This document shows, one piece after another, positions 1 through 6,301 of a DNA stretch of 6,562 nt; position 1 is the first letter of the stretch, and each line of letters opens with the position of its first letter. Source of the DNA: Bacteriovoracaceae bacterium (GTDB lineage: Bacteria > Bdellovibrionota > UBA1018); the NCBI GenBank assembly GCA_947475645.1, contig CANJNU010000056.1, positions 1 to 6,562 of the forward strand. Reading direction: 5' to 3'. The translations under genes were made by a program, and so were the position numbers. The notes beneath the pieces were generated by a model that was given only the letters and a program-made list of their open reading frames with translations, was not told where the DNA came from and ran no database searches.

Positions 1-614
1 CTCTGAAGCAATACATGGAGACCTCTCCTGGTTTTCGAGAGCAATTGCTCATTCTTAAAAAAGCTGAAATTAGCCTTGAACAGGCCAAAAAAGCGTTCCT
101 GCCACTTCCTCAAGTCACCCTCAGCGGAATCGAGTTAAATTACTCGGGCAACTACGAAAGAACTTCATCTTCCTTAGCTTCGAGCGCGGGCGGTAACTTA
201 CTGAACATTTCCACCTCGATTAGCCTCACCTTACCGATCTACGCTTCAGGTGGATTTTTTAATCATCGTGGCCTCGAAAACTCTGAAATTAATTACAGCA
301 ACACGGTCTTGAAGTACGCAGACAACCTTCAAGACTTTCAGACCGACCTGATCGGCACGATCGAGACGATTCATCAATCTGAATCGCAATACAAAAACAC
401 CAAGGAAACCTTCATTAATTCGGCCAAAGTTTTAGATGGCCTGATTGCGCGATTGGGAAGTGAGCAATTCAATCGCTTAGAACTAAAACAAGCCATCAAG
501 GACGCGCGCGATGCCGAGATCAGCTTGCTTGAAGTGACCTCCAGTCACCTCACTGCAAGGCTCGACTTCGCCAATAAACTGGGGCTCGATCAACTACCGG
601 GAGAATCTTACTAA
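1..614 (+). CDS. TolC-family outer-membrane efflux protein, C-terminal part (5' end outside window)
   Basis: This is the last ~200 residues of an outer-membrane factor, the trimeric channel-tunnel that connects an inner-membrane RND, ABC or MFS exporter to the outside. The reading frame is open to the left edge: codons for L-K-Q-Y precede the first ATG at 15, so that Met is almost certainly internal. The visible part has the pattern of the second structural repeat of the family. It starts with a 'SPGFREQLLILKKAEISLEQA' type helix followed by 'LPLPQVTLSG', where the helix passes into the barrel strands. Next come 'SLTLPIYASGG', the usual 'l.lPlf.GG' turn, and a long heptad-rich helical stretch. 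A short 'ARLDFANKLGLD' segment precedes the end. The stop TAA at 612-614 shares its last A with the ATG of the next gene. The family call rests on this architecture; the substrate and partner pump cannot be inferred. Confidence 0.85.
   Translation, partial: LKQYMETSPGFREQLLILKKAEISLEQAKKAFLPLPQVTLSGIELNYSGNYERTSSSLASSAGGNLLNISTSISLTLPIYASGGFFNHRGLENSEINYSNTVLKYADNLQDFQTDLIGTIETIHQSESQYKNTKETFINSAKVLDGLIARLGSEQFNRLELKQAIKDARDAEISLLEVTSSHLTARLDFANKLGLDQLPGESY
599..603 (+). promoter_or_regulatory. Ribosome binding site of the beta-barrel gene, inside the TolC-like gene
   Basis: GGGAG lies 10 nt before the ATG at 614, a slightly long spacing. Together with the TAATG stop/start overlap this suggests translation partly by re-initiation after the upstream gene. 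Confidence 0.5.
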
Positions 615-1297
615 TGGAAGCTCACTCACGGATCGGGGGCCTGATCGGTTGGTTCGCCATCATCACCTGTATCCATTCCAGTGCCCGGGCATGGACCCCC
701 ACTCCAAAGAAGCTTCCAGGCACAACCATCGCCATGCCGCTCTACTTTCGTCCTAACATCATCGAAGAAGGCAATAACCTTTTCGTTAATTTAGGCGGCG
801 CTTTCGGAACCCACCCCCTCGCACATCAGGCAGGCTTTGTTGAACTCGGGTTTGCCAAAAATTATTTCGCATTCGATCTTCGGTTCAAAAATGGCGTATC
901 CCATTACGCTCAAATCGGAGTCGAACCCGGAACGTTCGATAACGATCCTTCTCCAATTACCTACAATAACAACGGCAACGCACCTTGGAAGTATTGGCTC
1001 GTCGAGCCGGGCCTCTCGATTATCAGTAATCCGTTCATCGTTCTGGCCCCGTGGCTCAGTACTCGCGTGCGAACAGGCCTAGGCTACGGAACCTTTACCG
1101 ACCTAAGTTCTGGCTATGCATTTACCACTTGGACCTATTCAGCAGAAAGCTCCCTAGGCTTTCGCCTAGGCGAGCACAGCCCGTGGATGATGTGGACGGG
1201 GCTGGGCTGGTACTTCGGACGCGGCATGACCAATCTCGGCGAAATCTCGAATTTCTCCTGGCTTCAAGAGAACGTCTCACTGAGTTGGCACTTCTAA
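614..1297 (+). CDS. Secreted outer-membrane beta-barrel candidate, family not recognised
   Basis: I do not recognise a named family. The 227-residue product begins with a Sec-type signal peptide: a positively charged start, a hydrophobic core 'GGLIGWFAIITCI' (residues 8-20), and an A-R-A site (24-26) suggesting cleavage before Trp27. The mature part is rich in Gly, aromatic residues and alternating hydrophobic/polar stretches (for example residues 55-90 and 140-227), and it ends in 'VSLSWHF'. A terminal Phe in an amphipathic last strand is the usual BAM recognition signal, so a small outer-membrane barrel of perhaps 8-10 strands is likely. The start overlaps the previous stop as TAATG, and GGGAG at 599-603 provides a somewhat distant (10 nt) ribosome binding site. 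Translation is probably coupled to the TolC-like gene. A role with the exporter is an inference from position only. No internal frameshift is seen. Confidence 0.75.
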   Translation: MEAHSRIGGLIGWFAIITCIHSSARAWTPTPKKLPGTTIAMPLYFRPNIIEEGNNLFVNLGGAFGTHPLAHQAGFVELGFAKNYFAFDLRFKNGVSHYAQIGVEPGTFDNDPSPITYNNNGNAPWKYWLVEPGLSIISNPFIVLAPWLSTRVRTGLGYGTFTDLSSGYAFTTWTYSAESSLGFRLGEHSPWMMWTGLGWYFGRGMTNLGEISNFSWLQENVSLSWHF

Positions 1298-1307
1298 CGA
1301 CAAACTC

Positions 1308-2801
1308 TTAAATAAAGCGCTCTGAGAACTCGCCGTTCGCGTAACTGAACACTTTCTTTTGGCCGTCCACTTCGGTTTCAACGTTCACAGGACGCTTCCA
1401 AATCTCTGAAAGCGAACGCATGGTCTCGCGTGCCCAGCGCACATCCAGATCTAAACCTTGATGCTTGTGCCATAGCAATAGCTCACCCTTGTTCTGATAA
1501 TTCCCATCAGTCACGTAAACAAAGGGCTGTCCTAGATTTGAAATTCCAAACAGAATCTTCTCTTTAATCTTTCGATAATCACGATCCGCAATCTCATATT
1601 GATTCGTTCTACGATTAAATTGATACGTATAAAGTTTGAGACGCTCACAAAACTCTTCGGTCAAATACTCGTCGATAAAGGTAATGTCGTTGCAGACTTT
1701 TCTTACCTCAAAAATCTTCTGTCTTCCTAAACCCAGCTTTTTATCCCAAAGAGCCTTGGCTCGCATGTCGTCGCACTCTTCGTACTCTTTGCCAAACTTC
1801 CCCCGATTCCAGCGATCTTCGATTTCGCGGAAAAGCTCGATCCCAATTTTATAGGGATTAATCTGTCCAGGCTGCATCGCAGTCACGCCCGAATGATGGT
1901 CACAGAAATCAATAATCTCCGAATCCTTCAATACCTTCTCGGTCAGAATCTTCGAATGCCAGTACGAGGCCCATCCTTCGTTCATGATCTTGGTCTGAGC
2001 TTGAGGCGCAAAATAATAAGCCTCGTCACGAACAATCGCCAAAACTTCCTGTTCCCAATCCTCAAGCGGAGCAAACTCAAGCAAGAACGCAAGAATGTCT
2101 TTCTGAGGCTCGGCAGGAATCTTCTTAGACTGCTGCTGAGCAAGCGCCATTTTTTGTCGCTGTTCCTCTAAAAAATCGGGCGGATTAATAAACTTATCCA
2201 TATAATTGCGATCGTTCTTTAATCGCCCAGAATTGGGCTCTTCCTGCTGCGCTTTCGCCGATCGTTTCTTTTCTACGAACGGTGCGTAGGGGTCGATCAG
2301 GTTTTCAATCGCTAGGCACTTATCGATAAATGATTCTACAACGTCCTGACCATAGTGATCCATGTAGTCGCGAATTTTGACTGCATGATTGGCCATGGTA
2401 TCGAGCATTTTGCGGTTCGTTTTATAAAACAAATATTTATTCTTAAAAAAATCGACGTGACCGTAGACGTGCGCCATCACTGTTTTTTGATCCACTAATG
2501 GATTCGATTTCATTAAATAAGCGTAGGAAGGATTAGTGTTGATCACCATTTCATAAATCTTCTGCAGTCCCCACTCGTATCCCTTTGAAAGCTGGTCGTA
2601 ATCCATACCAAACCGCCAGTGTGGATAACGCACTGGAAAACCACCGAGCGCAGCAAGGCTATTAATCTGATCACTGTCAACCATTTCAAAAATGGTTTCA
2701 AATGGGTCCAGTCCGTACGCTTCCGCATGAGCTCTAATCTGGTCTCGTAAACGAGCTAGGTCGGGGGTCAGAGCACTGGTAGAAAAATCATCCATTCCCA
2801 T
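1308..2801 (-). CDS. spoVR: SpoVR family protein (YcgB homologue)
   Basis: This is a 497-residue member of the SpoVR/YcgB family. In Bacillus SpoVR is needed for spore cortex formation; in non-sporulating bacteria the homologue is linked to stationary-phase and stress responses. Its biochemical activity is not established. The length matches the usual ~470-510. Family blocks visible in order are 'RYPHWRFGMDYDQLSKGYEW' (residues 58-77), 'MVINTNPSYAYLM' (85-97), 'HVYGHVDFFKNKY' (111-123), 'NEGWASYWHSKIL' (274-286) and 'GLDLDVRWARETM' near the C terminus. The His111-x3-His115 pair and the Glu275...His282 block look like possible metal ligands; that is my inference. The gene is last in the prkA-yhbH-spoVR operon: its ATG (2799-2801) directly follows the TAA of yhbH, with AAGGGA six bases upstream. 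A second ATG two codons in (M-G-M) is a less likely start. No terminator is visible after the stop. Confidence 0.95.
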   Translation of the reverse strand: MGMDDFSTSALTPDLARLRDQIRAHAEAYGLDPFETIFEMVDSDQINSLAALGGFPVRYPHWRFGMDYDQLSKGYEWGLQKIYEMVINTNPSYAYLMKSNPLVDQKTVMAHVYGHVDFFKNKYLFYKTNRKMLDTMANHAVKIRDYMDHYGQDVVESFIDKCLAIENLIDPYAPFVEKKRSAKAQQEEPNSGRLKNDRNYMDKFINPPDFLEEQRQKMALAQQQSKKIPAEPQKDILAFLLEFAPLEDWEQEVLAIVRDEAYYFAPQAQTKIMNEGWASYWHSKILTEKVLKDSEIIDFCDHHSGVTAMQPGQINPYKIGIELFREIEDRWNRGKFGKEYEECDDMRAKALWDKKLGLGRQKIFEVRKVCNDITFIDEYLTEEFCERLKLYTYQFNRRTNQYEIADRDYRKIKEKILFGISNLGQPFVYVTDGNYQNKGELLLWHKHQGLDLDVRWARETMRSLSEIWKRPVNVETEVDGQKKVFSYANGEFSERFI

Positions 2802-3917
2802 TTAGCGTCCCTTTCCTAGAAACTCTTTAATCGAAGGAAGAATCCCGTCCTTATTCTCTATTTTCGAAAGAATCACAGATTCGTGATTCATGCCGAATTG
2901 CTCTTTCAAATCTTTGTAGAACTGCCCTGAACCATAGCGAGACTCAACTTGCCCGTAACAGAATACATTACACATCGGTAAGAGCCTACTTTGCAAGAGT
3001 TCCATACACACTCGCGTGTCTTCTCCCGACCAATTGTCTCCATCCGAAAAATGAAATGGGTAAATATTCCACTCGGACGGCGGGTAATCGGTTTCGATAA
3101 TTTTTTCGCACAGTTTATAGGCCGAACTAATCAGTGTGCCACCCGATTCGCGAGTTTTAAAGAACGTTTGTTCGTCGACTTCGCGAGCAGTTGCATCATG
3201 TATAATATACCGAGTCTCGATTCCCTTGTATTGCGACCGCAGCCAGGTATCGATCCAGAATGCTTCCGTTCTCACTATCTCTTTTTGCTCGTCGCCCATC
3301 GATCCCGATACGTCCATCATGTAAATAATAACTGCGTTATTCTCATGACGAACATCCGACTTCCACGAACGGTATCGCATGTCTCGCTTAATGGGCACGA
3401 TCACCGGTTCTTCGGGATTATAAGTTCCCATCGAAATTTGACGCCGCAAAGTTTCCTTAAACGTGCGCTTGAAGTGTCGAAGGGAATTCGGCCCCTGATT
3501 GGCAATTCCGGTGTACTTGTCGACTTTGCTTTTCAAAGTCTTATGTCCCCGCGGTTCAATCTTAGGCAGCTCGAGTTCCTCGCCTAAAATCTCGGCCAAC
3601 TCTTGAAGCGTCAACTCGACATCCAACTGGTGCTCGCCAGATTGATTGCCGGCTTGCCCTTGACCATCGCCGGGTTGCGGATTACCGCCGATAGGATCGC
3701 CCACCTTGCCGTCGCCTTGACCCGCGCCACCCTGCTCTTTGTCGCCATAGCGGAAACGAGGAATCTCAATCTGAGGCAATGGAATCGTAACCCGATCCTT
3801 TCCCTTGCGTCCGATCATTTCACCGTGAGTCACGTACTTCTTTAGATTTTGCTTGATCTTTCCCTTCACGATCTGCCGAAAACGACTATGGTCTCGCTTA
3901 ATATTGTAAATGGCCAC
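2802..3917 (-). CDS. yhbH: YhbH/YeaH family protein (DUF444) with vWA domain
   Basis: This 371-residue DUF444 protein is related to Bacillus YhbH (sporulation-associated) and E. coli YeaH (co-induced with the kinase YeaG under starvation). The molecular role is unproven. A basic N-terminal region (1-45, '[14 protein letters not shown]' and 'IGRKGKDRV') is followed by a Gly/Gln-rich, probably disordered linker (about 60-96). A helical region comes next, and then a von Willebrand A domain from about residue 190. The vWA domain has a complete metal-ion-dependent adhesion site: D202-V-S-G-S206, T261 in 'ESGGTLIS' and D292 in 'FSDGDNW'. At 371 residues it is a little shorter than the ~390-430 of the best-known homologues. 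The start is GTG (3915-3917), immediately after the TAA of prkA and behind a strong GGAGG. That position and the conserved 'NIKRDHSRF' N terminus support this start. It is the middle gene of the prkA operon and probably a functional partner of PrkA. Confidence 0.95.
   Translation of the reverse strand: MAIYNIKRDHSRFRQIVKGKIKQNLKKYVTHGEMIGRKGKDRVTIPLPQIEIPRFRYGDKEQGGAGQGDGKVGDPIGGNPQPGDGQGQAGNQSGEHQLDVELTLQELAEILGEELELPKIEPRGHKTLKSKVDKYTGIANQGPNSLRHFKRTFKETLRRQISMGTYNPEEPVIVPIKRDMRYRSWKSDVRHENNAVIIYMMDVSGSMGDEQKEIVRTEAFWIDTWLRSQYKGIETRYIIHDATAREVDEQTFFKTRESGGTLISSAYKLCEKIIETDYPPSEWNIYPFHFSDGDNWSGEDTRVCMELLQSRLLPMCNVFCYGQVESRYGSGQFYKDLKEQFGMNHESVILSKIENKDGILPSIKEFLGKGR
2808..2813 (-). promoter_or_regulatory. 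Ribosome binding site of spoVR within the 3' end of yhbH
   Basis: On the minus strand AAGGGA sits 6 nt before the spoVR ATG, with an additional AGGA just upstream (2814-2817). It lies inside the last codons of yhbH and supports the ATG at 2801 as the start. Confidence 0.7.
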
Positions 3918-6020
3918 TTAGGACCTCCGCTTCACATCTCCACGTGCGAAGATGCTGGCTACAAAGTTCAGCACGTCGGTTGAGCAAATCTCGCAATAAC
4001 CGTAGTTCTTGATGAGACGTGCTTTGACTACATCAATTTTCTCTTGGGTCGAGCGATCGACCACATTCGAAACCAACGACGTGAGCTTGATTGTGTCCTT
4101 TTGATCTTCAAAAAGCTTCAATTCAAGAGCCTTATGAAGACGTTCGTTCGTCTTATAGTCAAAAGTTCTACCCTCAATTGCAAGAGCCCCAATGTAGTTC
4201 ATAATCTCCCGACGGAAATCATCTTTGCGGCTCTCTGGAATGTCGATTTTCTCCTCGATCGAACGCATTAGCCGTTCGTCTGGTTCCTCATCCATTCCGG
4301 TATATTTATTCTTCACACGCTCACGCTGTGTATAAGCCTTAATATTATCGATATAGTTAGCACACAGCTTTGAAATTCCATCTTCGTCAGCTGATATCGC
4401 TCGCTGAACCTCGTTTTTTACAATATCTTCGAACTCTTGCTTCACCACGGCCAATAGCTCTCGGTACTCGCGTCTGCGTTCATCCGAACCAATCAAAGCA
4501 TGATGTTTCAAACCACCTTCAAGTTCGTTCATTATCATAAACGGATTCACACAACCGATCTCACCATTCTTATCATTCACTAAAGCGTTACTGATCTTAT
4601 CTTGAACATAACGAGGAGAAATTCCTTCGAGTCCTTCTCGAACCGCTTCTTTCCGAAGCTCCTTTACATTGTCCTCGGTATAACCCGACAGAGTCTTGCC
4701 GTCATAAAGCTTCAATTTCTGCAACAGTGTTAGATTCGCTTTTTTGGGCTGCTCTAAGCGAGTTAAAATCGCCCACATCGCCGCAACCTCAATCGCATGC
4801 GGAGCAATGTGCTTGCCTTTAATCCGGTTTGCATTGAAATCTTTTTCGTAGATCTTCACTTCTTGCTTCAGCTTGGTGATGTAAGGAATATCGATCTTGA
4901 CGGTTCGATCCCGCAGAGCCTCCATGAATTCGTTATTCTGAAGCTTCTTAAATTCGGGCTCATTCGTGTGCCCAATAATCACCTCATCGATATCGGTTTG
5001 AGCAAACTTCTTCGGCTTGATTTTGTGTTCCTGAGACGCGGTAAGCAAATCGTATAAGAACGCCACATCTAATTTCAGTACCTCGATAAACTCAACGATC
5101 CCGCGATTCGCTACGTTAAACTCACCATCAAAATTAAAAGCGCGAGGATCGGAATCCGATCCGTACTCCGCAATTTTGCGATAATTAATATCTCCGGTTA
5201 ACTCGGTCGAGTCCTGATTCTTCTCGTCTTTAGGCTGAAACGTGCCGATCCCTACGCGATCCTTCTCAGAAAGCACGAAACGCACAACCCGAATATAACT
5301 TAAAACCTTGGTCCAATCGCCATCGAGGCGTTTCACAAACTCACGATAAATAAATCGACTTGCCGGATCAAGATCGCCCGAAATCTGAACCTTGTAGGGA
5401 GTCTTACTTCCGCGATTAATCTCCTCTAAAAGGGCCGCGCGCAGATCTTCCGGAATTAATTTCAGAGGATCTTCATGCATCGGCGAAACAAGTTCGCGCA
5501 CATTCCCCAGAATATCAGCAAAATCGCCCTTTGGATCAACCCACTTAAATGTATAAAGAGCACCTTCATCGGTTCTCGAATAGAGCTCAATGCCCTTTTT
5601 CAGCAAGCGCGCCAAGGTTGACTTCGCCGACCCCACAGGTCCGTGCAAGAGCAAAACGCGCTTCTCGGTTCCATACCCCAAAGCTGCGGATTTAAAAAAA
5701 TGAACCAACTTCATACAAGGAACATCCAAGCCGAATACAGCATCTTTTCCATGATCAATAGGATCATCAAAGAACTTATAGCGAACAATATTCTTCTTGT
5801 ATTCTACATAGGAAGTACTGCCCCAACTCACCACCATATCGTACATGCGCTGAAAAGCATTACGGGCCACGTTCGGGTTCTGCTTTACAATTTCGAGATA
5901 ATCGTAAAATGAGCCTTCCCAATTTAAATTCTTGAACTCCCGCACCGAATCCGTATTTGCAATAATACGACTCCAATCCGTGGCGGTTTTATTCATATCT
6001 AATCCTGTTTTTTGAGCCAT
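3918..6020 (-). CDS. prkA: PrkA family serine protein kinase / AAA-like ATPase (YeaG homologue)
   Basis: PrkA/YeaG proteins are cytoplasmic, are annotated as serine protein kinases, and act in sporulation (Bacillus) or starvation and stress adaptation (enteric bacteria); for the Bacillus protein an ATP-dependent protease activity has also been proposed. This 700-residue copy shows an N-terminal '[13 protein letters not shown]' block (37-50), then a P-loop G127-P-V-G-S-A-K-S-T135. The conserved '[20 protein letters not shown]' block (273-292) is followed by a Walker-B-like '[10 protein letters not shown]' (307-316), a sensor-like '[11 protein letters not shown]' (347-357) and '[11 protein letters not shown]' (370-380). 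A helical C-terminal PrkA domain runs from about 420 to 690. Bacillus and E. coli homologues are about 630-645 residues, so this one is longer. Its tail carries a CxxC (Cys676, Cys679). The chosen ATG (6018-6020) has AAGGA at 8 nt. Met9 (5994-5996) is an alternative start with AGGA at 6 nt. It is the first gene of the operon with yhbH and spoVR. Confidence 0.95.
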   Translation of the reverse strand: MAQKTGLDMNKTATDWSRIIANTDSVREFKNLNWEGSFYDYLEIVKQNPNVARNAFQRMYDMVVSWGSTSYVEYKKNIVRYKFFDDPIDHGKDAVFGLDVPCMKLVHFFKSAALGYGTEKRVLLLHGPVGSAKSTLARLLKKGIELYSRTDEGALYTFKWVDPKGDFADILGNVRELVSPMHEDPLKLIPEDLRAALLEEINRGSKTPYKVQISGDLDPASRFIYREFVKRLDGDWTKVLSYIRVVRFVLSEKDRVGIGTFQPKDEKNQDSTELTGDINYRKIAEYGSDSDPRAFNFDGEFNVANRGIVEFIEVLKLDVAFLYDLLTASQEHKIKPKKFAQTDIDEVIIGHTNEPEFKKLQNNEFMEALRDRTVKIDIPYITKLKQEVKIYEKDFNANRIKGKHIAPHAIEVAAMWAILTRLEQPKKANLTLLQKLKLYDGKTLSGYTEDNVKELRKEAVREGLEGISPRYVQDKISNALVNDKNGEIGCVNPFMIMNELEGGLKHHALIGSDERRREYRELLAVVKQEFEDIVKNEVQRAISADEDGISKLCANYIDNIKAYTQRERVKNKYTGMDEEPDERLMRSIEEKIDIPESRKDDFRREIMNYIGALAIEGRTFDYKTNERLHKALELKLFEDQKDTIKLTSLVSNVVDRSTQEKIDVVKARLIKNYGYCEICSTDVLNFVASIFARGDVKRRS
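3924..3928 (-). promoter_or_regulatory. Strong ribosome binding site deciding the GTG start of yhbH
   Basis: GGAGG on the minus strand lies 6 nt before the GTG at 3917, within the last codons of prkA. This near-ideal site justifies the non-ATG start and the abutting TAA-GTG junction. Confidence 0.8.
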
Positions 6021-6028
6021 TTGGATGG

Positions 6029-6037
6029 TCCTTCCTT
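6029..6037 (-). promoter_or_regulatory. Ribosome binding site of prkA
   Basis: A tandem AAGGAAGGA on the minus strand, with its nearer AAGGA 8 nt from the ATG at 6020, supports that start. A competing AGGA at 6003-6006 lies 6 nt before the in-frame ATG of Met9. Confidence 0.6.
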
Positions 6038-6056
6038 GGGTGTTCAGCCTTCTTTA

Positions 6057-6062
6057 ATTATG
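6057..6062 (-). promoter_or_regulatory. Weak -10 candidate for the prkA operon
   Basis: CATAAT on the minus strand would start transcription about 30 nt before the prkA ATG, a sensible leader length. The hexamers 16-18 nt upstream do not resemble TTGACA, so this would need an activator or another sigma factor. It is a guess from spacing and one hexamer. Confidence 0.2.
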
Positions 6063-6166
6063 GCACTACTTCGCCTAAGAAAGCTAGAACTCAAACTGAA
6101 AATTGACTAGTGCACCTGCTCACTAAAAGCTCGTTTTTGTTCTAAATTCTCGCGCCAATTTTCTCC

Positions 6167-6265
6167 TCAGCCGGATCTTTGACTTTTGCCAAAAGATTGA
6201 CGCAAGATAAGGCGCTTCACTTTTTGCCGCAGTTTACCTTGGACGTTTAGCGTTGATTCACTCAT
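6167..6265 (-). CDS. Doubtful 32-residue basic small ORF
   Basis: An ATG at 6263-6265 opens a 32-codon frame ending in TGA at 6167-6169 on the minus strand. The product would be strongly basic, with 'GKLRQKVKRLILRQ' in the middle and 'FGKSQRSG' at the end. No ribosome binding site is seen, and the frame covers the intergenic repeats. It reads in the same direction as prkA and could be a leader peptide, but a chance frame is more likely. Confidence 0.15.
   Translation of the reverse strand: MSESTLNVQGKLRQKVKRLILRQSFGKSQRSG
6183..6195. repeat. Perfect 13-bp inverted repeat in the divergent intergenic region
   Basis: CTTTTG-C-CAAAAG has 6-bp arms around a single central base. It sits near the middle of the intergenic region and between two TTGAC words. 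It is a possible operator half-site pair; with arms this short, chance is also possible. Confidence 0.35.
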
Positions 6266-6277
6266 AGTGTTTCATAA

Positions 6278-6289
6278 GCGATCGATCGC
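6278..6289. repeat. Perfect 12-bp palindrome just upstream of the phosphatase gene
   Basis: GCGATCGATCGC is fully self-complementary, contains two overlapping GATC words, and ends 12 nt before the ATG at 6302, where a ribosome binding site would normally lie. It could be an operator or a methylation-sensitive site. Its function is unknown. Confidence 0.35.
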
Positions 6290-6301
6290 CAACTCCCCCA
6301 T

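Larger units (their letters stand above)
6021..6301. promoter_or_regulatory. Divergent intergenic region between prkA and the PP2C phosphatase gene
   Basis: These 281 bases separate two divergently read genes, so they must hold the promoter(s) of the prkA operon and probably those of the phosphatase gene. No strong sigma-70 or sigma-54 promoter stands out. The best leftward candidate is a CATAAT -10-like hexamer (6057-6062, minus), about 37 nt before the prkA ATG, without a convincing -35. Three TTGAC words occur on the plus strand (6103-6107, 6179-6183, 6197-6201), but none has a good -10 at 16-18 nt. Small repeats that could bind regulators are listed separately. Confidence 0.55.

Noticed and set aside
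1282..1307. GAGTT...AACTC stem as a bidirectional terminator
   Set aside because: A 5-bp AT-rich stem with a 16-nt loop and no flanking T-run is too weak for intrinsic termination.
837..1311. Two plus-strand frames of 81 and 86 codons overlapping the barrel gene
   Set aside because: They are out of frame with a gene that has a signal peptide, barrel pattern and coupled start, and they lack ribosome binding sites and known motifs.
2991..3587. 198-codon open frame on the plus strand opposite yhbH
   Set aside because: It lies wholly antisense to a confidently identified gene, its protein has no recognisable motif or signal, and it is explained by the codon bias of the opposite strand.
6061..6075. 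TGGCAC word suggesting a sigma-54 promoter
   Set aside because: The downstream GC is not at the GG-N10-GC spacing, and the site lies over 220 bp from the gene it would drive.
6108..6125. TAGTG-N8-CACTA inverted repeat as terminator or operator
   Set aside because: The arms are only 5 bp with no T-tract and no second copy, so it is well within chance.
6278..6289. Resemblance to the cyanobacterial HIP1 repeat GCGATCGC
   Set aside because: The palindrome is 12 bp with an extra central GATC-forming repeat, and nothing else in the window suggests a cyanobacterium.
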